Shown: positions 1 through 5,039, counted from the first letter of the stretch. The stretch: 5,039 bases of DNA from Candidatus Atribacteria bacterium (GCA_018056205.1 JAGPGC010000095.1:1-5039); one strand, 5' to 3'. The notes: generated from the sequence alone by a model not told the origin. A program made the numbers and translations.

Positions 1-4
1 CCAT
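1..4 (-). CDS. Start codon of a gene running off the left edge
   Basis: On the minus strand an ATG sits at positions 4-2, preceded by AAGGAG (14-9) with a 4-base spacer. This looks like a translation start, but only the first codon and one base are inside the window, so nothing can be said about the product. It has the same orientation as the tRNA, sigma factor, ROK and epimerase genes. The Shine-Dalgarno spacing is slightly short, and a chance match in AT-rich DNA is possible. Confidence 0.45.
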
Positions 5-62
5 AATTCTCCTTAATTTTATAGTAAGCTAATTCTTCCTTATTTTCTCTCGTTATAAATTA

Positions 63-90
63 GTAAAATTTTTTACAATAAAAAGTGTAA
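63..90. repeat. Overlapping short inverted repeats upstream of the left-edge gene
   Basis: GTAAAA (63-68) and TTTTAC (71-76) are complementary arms two bases apart. TTACA (73-77) and TGTAA (86-90) form a second pair sharing the middle element. They lie 50-80 bases upstream of the minus-strand start codon at position 4, where a promoter would be expected. The nearest promoter-like match is TTGTAA (78-73) and TATAAC (57-52) with a short 15-base spacer. This could be an operator, but in such AT-rich sequence the repeats could also be chance. Confidence 0.25.
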
Positions 91-167
91 TAAATTCAAT
101 ATTCCTTGTTTTTTAAAATTTCTTCCCCTACTAAAAGGTGCTCTTTTTTAACATTTCTCTCTAAAGT

Positions 168-188
168 AAAAACTGGATTGTATTCCAG
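168..188 (-). terminator. Weak intrinsic-terminator-like hairpin
   Basis: On the minus strand CTGGA (188-184) and TCCAG (177-173) form a perfect 5-base-pair stem with a 6-base loop, followed directly by five T (172-168). A longer run of eight T sits just upstream (199-192), after another possible 3' stem arm CTGGGAT (205-199). It lies about 135 bases past the tRNA 3' end and could end that transcript. The stem is short, so this is a weak call. Confidence 0.3.
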
Positions 189-323
189 GATAAAAAAAAT
201 CCCAGGAAGGTTATCTTAAATAATGGATTCTAAAAAATGGAGCTGAAGGTATCAAGATTCTTATAATCAACTTGAAGCAGAATAACAACCTGAAGAGTTT
301 GCACTGGGATACCTCTTCTAAAC

Positions 324-417
324 TGGCGGAGAGGGTGGGATTCGAACCCACGAGACGGGTTTAAGTCCGCCTAATCGCTTAGCAGGCGACTGCCTTCAGC
401 CTCTCGGCCACCTCTCC
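324..417 (-). tRNA. tRNA-Ser (anticodon GCU)
   Basis: The minus strand folds as a complete class II tRNA of 94 bases including an encoded CCA (326-324). The 7-base-pair acceptor stem pairs GGAGAGG (417-411) with CCTCTCC, with discriminator G at 327. The anticodon arm has stem GTCGC/GCGAT and loop CTGCTAA, giving anticodon GCT at 383-381, which reads serine AGC/AGU codons. The long variable arm typical of serine tRNAs can pair GGCGG with CCGTC through one G-U. The T arm (335-351) has stem GTGGG/CCCAC and loop TTCGAAT. No arm is damaged. It has its own promoter (450-478), so it need not depend on the sigma-factor gene upstream. Confidence 0.97.
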
Positions 418-449
418 TTATTTTTATAATCAGCGGTCTGCAGCTTCAG

Positions 450-478
450 AGTATACCATCATTTCATTTTTAACTCAA
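450..478 (-). promoter_or_regulatory. Sigma-70-type promoter of tRNA-Ser
   Basis: On the minus strand TTGAGT (478-473) is followed by a 17-base spacer and TATACT (455-450). Both hexamers are close to consensus and the spacing is ideal. Transcription would begin near 443, giving a leader of roughly 26 bases before the tRNA 5' end at 417. It lies in the 115-base gap after the sigma-factor stop codon, where I see no clear terminator. Confidence 0.75.
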
Positions 479-532
479 TATTTCATTATCAAGGTCAGAC
501 AAACTCCTGTAAATAATAATTCATTCTCACTT

Positions 533-1309
533 CTATTTTTTTTGCCCACTCCAACTGTCCATTTTCGAACGAAGTTTAAGAATGGTCTGAGAAAGAATTT
601 GAGATATCCTTGGCTCACCTACCCCCAGCACTTGTCCAATTTCTTTCAGAGTCAAGCCTTCATAATAATACAAAGAAATACAAAGCCTTTCTCGATCGGG
701 TAATTCATCAATTTTCTTGCCTAAGAATTCAAGTAGCTCTCTATTTTCAAGAATATCTTGAGGATTGGTATCGGTCCTTTCATCGGCAATATCATCACCA
801 AACACTCGCCCCTCTTCACCCTTTTCTTGTTCTAATGAAAAGAAAATTCCTGTGCGATTTTGTTCGATAATCCAGCTAATATCTTGAACCGATATCCCCA
901 TTTCATTCGATATTTCCTCCAAGGTTGGTTCTTCTCCTCTTTCTGATTGAAGCTGGTACCAAGTTCTCATTACTTCCTTAAATTTTCTTCTTTGGCCTCG
1001 AGTCATTGGATCCAAACTACGGAGATAATCTAATGCCGCTCCACGAATTCTGGACAAGGCGTAGGTTTCAAACTTTATCCCTTTTTCAGGCTCATAACGT
1101 TCTAAGGCTTGGATCAGACCGATAATCCCATAACCTTCTAAATCATCTCTTTCAATAAACGAGGGAAGAGTATATATAAATCGACCGAGGGCAATTTTAA
1201 CTAAATAAAGATAGTGGTGAATCAATTTTTCTCGGTACTCATAATCTTTTGTTTGTAAATATAGTTTCCACAATTCATCCACATTTTCTTCTTTCTTAAT
1301 GGCAGCCAT
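533..1309 (-). CDS. RNA polymerase sigma factor, FliA/WhiG family
   Basis: The product is a 258-residue alternative sigma factor that would direct RNA polymerase to a dedicated promoter set. Region 2 spans about residues 24-100, including RDDLEGYGIIGLIQALERY (54-72) and KFETYALSRIRGAALDYLR (79-97), the core-binding and -10 recognition part. It runs into the FliA/WhiG-like LRSLDP linker (96-101). Region 3 is about 105-152, with a small helix-turn-helix at EEPTLEEISNEMGIS. Region 4 is about 190-250, with LTLKEIGQVLGVGEPRISQ (219-237) as the -35-binding helix-turn-helix. No sigma-54 or ECF layout is present, and the length fits FliA/WhiG proteins. The start at 1309 has AGGAG 12 bases upstream, rather long, with a closer weak AGGGG. 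The gene follows the ROK gene by 81 bases on the same strand. No flagellar, sporulation or anti-sigma gene is in view, so the regulon is unknown. Confidence 0.93.
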   Translation of the reverse strand: MAAIKKEENVDELWKLYLQTKDYEYREKLIHHYLYLVKIALGRFIYTLPSFIERDDLEGYGIIGLIQALERYEPEKGIKFETYALSRIRGAALDYLRSLDPMTRGQRRKFKEVMRTWYQLQSERGEEPTLEEISNEMGISVQDISWIIEQNRTGIFFSLEQEKGEEGRVFGDDIADERTDTNPQDILENRELLEFLGKKIDELPDRERLCISLYYYEGLTLKEIGQVLGVGEPRISQILSQTILKLRSKMDSWSGQKK

Positions 1310-1360
1310 TCCCCTAATAATCTCCTTTGAGCATAACCAGATGTTTTTTCAATTCCGATT

Positions 1361-1404
1361 GTTCCTCTTAGGAACTTATTAATTTTTATTTCAAATAAGA
1401 GGAA
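1361..1404 (-). promoter_or_regulatory. Two mutually exclusive hairpins between ROK and sigma-factor genes
   Basis: In the minus-strand RNA, TTCCTCTTA (1404-1396, the last codons of the ROK gene) can pair perfectly over 9 bases with TAAGAGGAA (1370-1362), enclosing the ROK stop codon in a 25-base loop. Alternatively, GTTCC (1375-1371) pairs with GGAAC (1365-1361) around the loop TAAGA. The two structures share bases and cannot coexist. A ribosome finishing the ROK gene would cover the first arm. Neither is followed by a T run, so this is not a terminator. Any effect on sigma-factor translation is inference. Confidence 0.35.
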
Positions 1405-2647
1405 ACCAATTTCTAAAAACATTTTTCCCCTGATTGCTAAGTTCTGGTACTTGAAATATTTTATCAAGAACTACTGCTGCCATACCTAAAGCAGCTGCTT
1501 CTTCTCCAACTTCAGCTAATACAATGTGAACGTTTTTAGTATTATAACTTAATGCCTGTCTCCTCACCATTCCTTCAATGGTATTCAAAATAAAATCACT
1601 AAAAGCCAGCAATTCTCCAGTTAATATGACTATTTCGGGATTTAAAAGATTTATTGTATTAGCAATTGCCTCCCCTATAAATCTTCCAGCTTCTTCAACT
1701 ATTTGCAAAGATAGCTTGTCACCATCTTCAACAGCCTGAGAAATCATATTGATATCAATCTGGGACGTATCACCATGGCAAGCCTTGGCTAAGCTGGAAG
1801 CTGCGCCTGATTTTATAGCGTCCTGGAGTTTTCGAATTATAGCTCCTGATGATGCAACCGCTTCCAAACAACCACGGCTACCACAATTGCAATAGGGTCC
1901 ATTCTCAAGTACCATCATGTGTCCTAATTCCCCTGCCGATCCCTGGCTCCCCCGGAAAAGTCTTCCTTCACTCATCATTCCAGCTCCTATTCCTGAAGAT
2001 AATTCAACCATCAAAATATCGTTTTTCATTTTACCAGCTCCTAAGTGTTTTTCTGCTATAATACGACAACGGGTATCGCTTTCCAGGAAGGACGGGTAAC
2101 CAAATTCACTTTCCATTATGGCCTTTAATGGAACATTTTCCCAGCCTTTCATTTGAGTAGTTAATATTGAAACTCCGGAATTTCCATCGACAATCCCCGG
2201 GTCAGCAATTCCTATTCCCAGAATTGGAGCAATCTTTACTGGCGGAGATTCAATAATCTCGTATAAAATATCTTTCATAATTTGAATAATTTCGTCTTTT
2301 CCCGATTGATTTGGTATATTTCGACGGCTTCGATAACATATTCCTAACTTTAGATCAACCCCTAAACCTAAAATTCGATTTGAATTAAAATCTAAGGTTA
2401 TCACCCGACCACAGTCTCGATTAATATCCAACAATACTTTCCTTCGACCTCTTTTTGAGGTTTCATAGCCTATTTCCTTAATAATACCTTCTTTTATAAG
2501 CTCTTTGGTAACATCAGTAACACTAGCTGGCCTCATCCCAGTTAATTTATTTAGTGCAATCCTGGAAATTGGACCATCGGTTCTGACTATATTTTTTACC
2601 AGATCCTTATAATAACTTCTTATACTATTGTTTTTTTTTCTAGGCAT
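1391..2647 (-). CDS. ROK-family transcriptional repressor (NagC/XylR type)
   Basis: The product is a 418-residue ROK repressor that probably binds DNA until a sugar or sugar phosphate releases it. Residues about 14-76 are a winged helix: SRIALNKLTGMRPASVTDV (28-46) is the helix-turn-helix and GRRKVLLDIN (67-76) the wing. The ROK fold follows, with IADPGIVDG (147-155), ESDTR (189-193) holding the usual Asp, SSGIGAG (217-223), and the ROK zinc site H243, C253, C255, C260 within the GELGH and CNCGSRGCLE motifs. The kinase ATP loop DxGGT is replaced by DFNSN (86-90), so it is a regulator rather than a sugar kinase. I chose the ATG at 2647, which has GGAG 11 bases upstream and begins with a basic MPRKK. 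A longer frame from ATG 2704 adds 19 residues with no ribosome site and starts about where the candidate -10 would initiate RNA. The ligand is not readable from sequence. Confidence 0.92.
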   Translation of the reverse strand: MPRKKNNSIRSYYKDLVKNIVRTDGPISRIALNKLTGMRPASVTDVTKELIKEGIIKEIGYETSKRGRRKVLLDINRDCGRVITLDFNSNRILGLGVDLKLGICYRSRRNIPNQSGKDEIIQIMKDILYEIIESPPVKIAPILGIGIADPGIVDGNSGVSILTTQMKGWENVPLKAIMESEFGYPSFLESDTRCRIIAEKHLGAGKMKNDILMVELSSGIGAGMMSEGRLFRGSQGSAGELGHMMVLENGPYCNCGSRGCLEAVASSGAIIRKLQDAIKSGAASSLAKACHGDTSQIDINMISQAVEDGDKLSLQIVEEAGRFIGEAIANTINLLNPEIVILTGELLAFSDFILNTIEGMVRRQALSYNTKNVHIVLAEVGEEAAALGMAAVVLDKIFQVPELSNQGKNVFRNWFPLI

Positions 2648-2712
2648 AAGAGGTTCATCTCCAAAACAACTATACTTGCTTAATTCTAACCCAACAAAAA
2701 CCATTTAAATTC

Positions 2713-2718
2713 ATTATA
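2713..2718 (-). promoter_or_regulatory. Candidate -10 box for the ROK gene
   Basis: A consensus TATAAT on the minus strand would start transcription near 2706, giving a leader of about 58 bases before the chosen ROK start at 2647. No matching -35 is seen at 16-18 bases, and there is no TG extension, so the call rests on the -10 alone. If real, it makes the longer ROK start at 2704 almost leaderless and so less likely. Confidence 0.35.
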
Positions 2719-2785
2719 ATAATTCCCTATTCTTCTTTTTGATTCCAATGTTAGCAAATTTATTCTTTATATTAATTTTTCTTTC

Positions 2786-2845
2786 TTAATATTGTTTAGA
2801 ATTAAAATATCTGGTTAAGCTTCCTATAATCTTTTTAATGCTCAT
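2786..2845 (-). CDS. Possible small ORF, 19 residues, upstream of the ROK gene
   Basis: On the minus strand an ATG at 2845 opens 19 codons ending in TAA (2788-2786). The peptide MSIKKIIGSLTRYFNSKQY is short, basic and has alternating hydrophobic residues. AAAGGGA (2860-2854) lies 8 bases upstream as a plausible ribosome site, and an extended -10 box (2919-2927) lies further upstream. I recognise no family. It could be a leader peptide of the ROK transcript, a stand-alone small protein, a relic gene start, or chance. Its length gives no statistical support by itself. Confidence 0.3.
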   Translation of the reverse strand: MSIKKIIGSLTRYFNSKQY

Positions 2846-2914
2846 AAGAAATATCCCTTTAATTATTTTTCATTATTGAGATATATTACATCAATTTAAA
2901 ATAAAATAGCGATC

Positions 2915-2938
2915 GAAAATTATAGCAATTTAATTTTC
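2915..2938 (-). promoter_or_regulatory. Extended -10 promoter embedded in a dyad
   Basis: On the minus strand TGC-TATAAT (2927-2919) is an extended -10 element with no clear -35. It lies within an inverted repeat of GAAAATT (2915-2921) and AATTTTC (2932-2938). Transcription would begin near 2912 and could read through the small ORF into the ROK gene. A repressor bound to the dyad would block this promoter, which would fit autoregulation by the ROK protein, though that link is inference. Confidence 0.4.
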
Positions 2939-2947
2939 TAAAATATT

Positions 2948-3871
2948 TTATTGATTTTTCTGCTGGTACCATTGAAAAACTTCCTCAATTCCTTTGCAAA
3001 GAGTAATAGTTGGTTGCCAACCTAAAAGCTCTCTGGCTTTTTTCGAAGAAAGAGAAATATGTTCAATTTCTCCTTTACGATCTTTATCGTGAACAACCGA
3101 GATTTTTTTACCAGTAATATCCTGAAGCACTTCGATTAATTGGTTAACACTGGTTTCAAGTCCGGTTCCCAGATTGTAAATATCGGCTGGGGAGTTTAAT
3201 GCCCGTAAGTTCGCTGTAGTAATATCATGAACCGAAATATAATCCCGGGTTTTATTGCCGTCTCCAAAGACAATACAAGTATCATTCTTGATAATCTTAT
3301 CACAAAAAATGGAAATAACTCCTGCCTCACCTCGGGGATCCTGGCGTGGGCCATAAACATTTCCATAACGCAGGATAACTCTTTCCAGATCCCACACCTG
3401 ATAATAATACTCTAAATACTGCTCGACCGAAAGCTTCGCTACTCCATACGGTGAGAGAGGCTTGGTTGGGGCTTTTTCACTCACTGGGATTTGTTTCGGT
3501 ATTCCATAGATAGCTCCACCCGAGGAAGCAAAAATGCATCTTTTTACCCCATATTTCCGACAGAGCTCCCAAAGGGTTATGCTGCCAATAATGTTCACTT
3601 GGGCATCAAAAATTGGTTCATCTATCGATCTTCGGAGGTTAATTTGAGCGGCATGATGATTTACTACGTCAAAAGAATAATGTTGGAAAATATATTCTAA
3701 GTCTTTTACCGAACAAACATCTATGGGATAAAATATTGCTGCTTGATTAATATTGACTTTTTTCCCCGTGGAAAGATTATCAACCACAACTACTTGATGG
3801 CCTTCTTGAAGGTAAGCATCCACAATATGAGACCCAATAAAACCTGCGCCACCGGTAACCAATATTTTCAT
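2948..3871 (-). CDS. galE: UDP-glucose 4-epimerase-like extended SDR
   Basis: The product is a 307-residue cytoplasmic NAD-dependent nucleotide-sugar epimerase, most likely interconverting UDP-glucose and UDP-galactose or their N-acetyl forms. The N-terminal Rossmann motif is TGGAGFIG (6-13), and D31 in VDNLSTG ends the second strand, where NAD ribose is held. HHAAQ (72-76) and SSGGAIYG (116-123) follow. The catalytic pair is YGVAK, with Y142 and K146. RYGNVYGPRQDP (168-179) and GDGNKTRDYISVHD (203-216) are the usual C-terminal substrate motifs. By recall it resembles Thermotoga GalE closely, including the GGAIYG loop, which is one residue longer than in E. coli GalE. The start has AGGAG six bases upstream. 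Length is normal for the family. Another UDP-sugar epimerase specificity, such as UDP-glucuronate, cannot be excluded. Confidence 0.9.
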   Translation of the reverse strand: MKILVTGGAGFIGSHIVDAYLQEGHQVVVVDNLSTGKKVNINQAAIFYPIDVCSVKDLEYIFQHYSFDVVNHHAAQINLRRSIDEPIFDAQVNIIGSITLWELCRKYGVKRCIFASSGGAIYGIPKQIPVSEKAPTKPLSPYGVAKLSVEQYLEYYYQVWDLERVILRYGNVYGPRQDPRGEAGVISIFCDKIIKNDTCIVFGDGNKTRDYISVHDITTANLRALNSPADIYNLGTGLETSVNQLIEVLQDITGKKISVVHDKDRKGEIEHISLSSKKARELLGWQPTITLCKGIEEVFQWYQQKNQ

Positions 3872-3928
3872 GATTTTCTCCTATTTAAAATTGGGATTAA
3901 ATGATTCTCCTTTATTAAAACCGGTATT

Positions 3929-3958
3929 ATTTTACCTGGAATTAAAGGTAAAAATCAA
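3929..3958 (-). promoter_or_regulatory. Candidate promoter of the epimerase gene with an overlapping operator-like dyad
   Basis: On the minus strand TTGATT (3958-3953) is followed by an 18-base spacer and TAAAAT (3934-3929), giving a start near 3922 and a leader of about 50 bases. A perfect 8-base inverted repeat, TTTTACCT (3930-3937) and AGGTAAAA (3946-3953), fills the spacer and touches both hexamers. That placement suits a repressor that excludes RNA polymerase. Which protein would bind is not known. Confidence 0.5.
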
Positions 3959-3999
3959 AAAAAGAATTTATTCACCAAGTAAAAATATTAATCATATCT

Positions 4000-4008
4000 T
4001 GTTATAAT
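4000..4008 (+). promoter_or_regulatory. Extended -10 promoter of the leuB-like gene
   Basis: TG at 4000-4001, one base, then a consensus TATAAT (4003-4008) form an extended -10 element. No good -35 hexamer lies 16-18 bases upstream, which extended -10 promoters tolerate. The start would be near 4015, giving a 24-base leader with AGGAGG (4027-4032) six bases from the ATG at 4039. Confidence 0.65.
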
Positions 4009-4039
4009 ACCTTAAGCATTCGAATGAGGAGGTATTATA
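4003..4039. repeat. Nested dyad from the leuB -10 box to its start codon
   Basis: TATAATACC (4003-4011) and GGTATTATA (4031-4039) are perfect 9-base complementary arms. Between them lies a 10-base palindrome CATTCGAATG (4017-4026) with nearly the same centre (4021 against 4021.5). The left arm contains the -10 box, so an RNA starting near 4015 would lack it. Any function is therefore more likely at the DNA level, such as an operator, than as an RNA hairpin. Confidence 0.45.
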
Positions 4040-5039
4040 TGAAAAAATATAAAATTGCAGTAATACCTGGAGATGGTACTGGGCCAGAAGTAGTTCGAGA
4101 AGGATTAAAAGTATTGCAGGCTGCCTCGAAAAAATACAACTTTTCTTATGAAACTACTTTCTTCCCCTTTGGTGGCGAATATTATAAAAAAACTGGTGAA
4201 ACTATTACTTCTTCTGATATTGAAGAACTTAAACAGCATGATGCAATTTTCTTAGGCGCTATTGGTCATCCCGACATAAAACCAGGAATTTTAGAGCAGG
4301 GAATACTCCTTAAACTTCGTTTTTCCCTGGACCAATATATTAACTTGCGCCCGGTGAAGCTTTACCCTAATGTAGAAACTCCTTTGAAGGATAAAAAGCC
4401 GGAAGACATTGATTTTGTGGTAGTTAGAGAAAATACCGAGGGTCTCTATGCTGGAGTTGGAGGTTTTTTACGAAAAGGAACAGCCGATGAGGTTGCTATC
4501 CAGGAATCTATAAACACTCGTATGGGGGTTGAGCGGTGTCTTCGGTATGCTTTCGAATATACTCAAAAGCGAAACCAAAGAAAAAAGCTTACCCTTTGTG
4601 GGAAAACCAATGTATTAACTTATGCCTTTGATTTATGGGAAAGAACTTTCCATGAAGTTGCTGCCGATTACCCCGACGTCAATATTAATTACGCTCATGT
4701 TGACGCCACTACCATGTGGATGGTTAAAAATCCAGAATGGTTTGATGTTATTGTCACGGATAATATGTTTGGCGATATTATTACTGATCTGGGGGCTATG
4801 ATTCAGGGTGGAATGGGGATAGCTGCCGGTGGTAATGTTAATCCTTCAGGAGTTTCAATGTTTGAACCCATTGGTGGATCAGCACCAAAATATACCAATT
4901 TAAATATAATAAATCCTTTAGCAGCAATAAGTGCTGTTCAAATGATGCTCGATGTTTTAGGTGAAACTGCTGCTGCCCAAGGGGTGGAAACGGCAATCAT
5001 TTCTTCTTTAAAGAGTGGAAAAATTAAGAGTATGAGTGC
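4039..5039 (+). CDS. leuB: 3-isopropylmalate dehydrogenase-like enzyme, cut at the right edge
   Basis: The visible 333 codons encode a member of the isocitrate/isopropylmalate dehydrogenase family, which oxidises and decarboxylates a 2-hydroxyacid. LeuB makes 2-oxoisocaproate for leucine synthesis. PGDGTGPEV (10-18) is the N-terminal motif. [21 protein letters not shown] (90-110 region) carries the IPMDH-type L90, L91, R94 and R104. [13 protein letters not shown] (127-139) supplies R130 and catalytic Y137. K189 in GKTNVL and D222 in VDATTM are the other catalytic positions, and [11 protein letters not shown] (240-250) holds the metal-binding Asp residues. The coenzyme loop [15 protein letters not shown] (279-293) differs from typical LeuB by having Lys-Tyr. 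The start has AGGAGG six bases upstream. Family length is about 350-360 residues, so some 20-30 are missing beyond the edge. A homoisocitrate or tartrate dehydrogenase role is the main alternative. No leuC or leuD is visible. Confidence 0.88.
   Translation, partial: MKKYKIAVIPGDGTGPEVVREGLKVLQAASKKYNFSYETTFFPFGGEYYKKTGETITSSDIEELKQHDAIFLGAIGHPDIKPGILEQGILLKLRFSLDQYINLRPVKLYPNVETPLKDKKPEDIDFVVVRENTEGLYAGVGGFLRKGTADEVAIQESINTRMGVERCLRYAFEYTQKRNQRKKLTLCGKTNVLTYAFDLWERTFHEVAADYPDVNINYAHVDATTMWMVKNPEWFDVIVTDNMFGDIITDLGAMIQGGMGIAAGGNVNPSGVSMFEPIGGSAPKYTNLNIINPLAAISAVQMMLDVLGETAAAQGVETAIISSLKSGKIKSMS

Larger units (their letters stand above)
5..323. other. Gene-free AT-rich stretch between tRNA-Ser and the left-edge gene
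   Basis: No ORF of convincing length is seen on either strand. Read on the minus strand, as the tRNA trailer and leader of the left-edge gene, it holds GAAGAG/CTCTTC (318-313 with 297-292), GGTATC/GATACC (316-311 with 253-248), ATCCCAG/CTGGGAT (310-304 with 205-199) followed by eight T (199-192), and CTGGA/TCCAG (188-184 with 177-173) followed by five T. AT-rich inverted repeats lie at 63-90. A 7-codon ATG ORF occurs on the minus strand near 150, but I do not call it a gene. Confidence 0.6.
2648..2947. other. AT-rich spacer between the epimerase and ROK genes
   Basis: This 300-base stretch has no full gene. On the minus strand it contains an extended -10 box (2927-2919) inside a 7-base inverted repeat (2915-2938), a candidate 19-codon ORF with a ribosome site (2860-2786), and a TATAAT box (2718-2713) just before the ROK gene. 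The palindrome TAAAATATTTTA (2939-2950) overlaps the epimerase stop codon. No GC-rich terminator hairpin for the epimerase gene is visible, so some read-through into the ROK gene is possible. Confidence 0.6.

Noticed and set aside
324..417. tRNA-Ser as an integration site of a mobile element
   Set aside because: There is no integrase gene, no repeated tRNA 3' end and no composition break nearby.
610..870. Plus-strand ORF of 86 codons
   Set aside because: It is antisense to the sigma-factor gene, whose conserved regions 3 and 4 explain this DNA.
1222..1467. Minus-strand ORF of 81 codons bridging the ROK end and sigma-factor start
   Set aside because: It overlaps both real genes in another frame, has no family resemblance and adds nothing to the 81-base gap.
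1849..2099. Two overlapping plus-strand ORFs
   Set aside because: They are antisense shadows of the ROK zinc-site region and have no recognisable domain.
2648..2704. Longer ROK start at ATG 2704
   Set aside because: It lacks a ribosome site and falls at the expected transcript start. ATG 2647 has GGAG upstream and a typical basic N-terminus.
2939..2950. Perfect 12-base palindrome TAAAATATTTTA at the epimerase stop codon as a terminator
   Set aside because: It is all A and T with no loop and no T run after it, so a stable terminator hairpin is unlikely.
3227..3700. Two plus-strand ORFs of 62 and 69 codons
   Set aside because: They are antisense to the conserved middle of the epimerase gene and show no independent gene signal.
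1..5039. CRISPR array, insertion sequence, toxin-antitoxin pair or phage defence genes
   Set aside because: No regularly spaced repeats, transposase motifs or defence-type domains were found on either strand.

Overview
The window is AT-rich bacterial DNA with compact genes, good Shine-Dalgarno sites and sigma-70-type promoters. The GalE-like protein closely resembles epimerases of thermophilic anaerobes such as Thermotoga. The sigma factor is of the FliA/WhiG type and the regulator is a ROK repressor. I infer an AT-rich anaerobic or thermophilic lineage (Thermotogota, Atribacterota or Firmicutes-like), but no marker here fixes the phylum.

Layout, left to right. On the minus strand, position 4 is probably the start codon of a gene that leaves the window, with a ribosome site at 9-14. 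Bases 5-323 hold no gene, but contain T-rich tracts and several short inverted repeats. A complete tRNA-Ser(GCU) with encoded CCA lies at 324-417 and has its own promoter at 450-478. Next, still on the minus strand, are a FliA/WhiG-type sigma factor (533-1309) and, 81 bases upstream of it, a ROK-family transcriptional repressor (1391-2647). Their shared orientation and short gap suggest co-transcription in the order ROK then sigma factor. A 300-base AT-rich spacer (2648-2947) carries two candidate promoters, a dyad, and a possible 19-codon small ORF with a ribosome site. A complete GalE-like UDP-sugar epimerase (2948-3871, minus strand) follows. A divergent intergenic region of 167 bases (3872-4038) then separates it from a plus-strand 3-isopropylmalate-dehydrogenase-like gene (from 4039), which is cut by the right edge about 20-30 codons before its expected end.

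The genes do not form one obvious pathway. The epimerase points to nucleotide-sugar and surface polysaccharide metabolism, the ROK protein to sugar-responsive repression, the sigma factor to a dedicated regulon whose targets are not visible, and the LeuB-like enzyme to leucine synthesis or a related 2-hydroxyacid oxidation.

I found no clearly new system. The most interesting parts are regulatory. The galE/leuB divergent region has three copies of an 8-mer (GGTATTAT), a dyad that fills the galE promoter spacer, and a nested dyad running from the leuB -10 to its start codon. The LeuB-like enzyme also has a Lys-Tyr pair in its coenzyme loop where typical NAD-dependent LeuB proteins have Asp, as in NADP-dependent isocitrate dehydrogenase.
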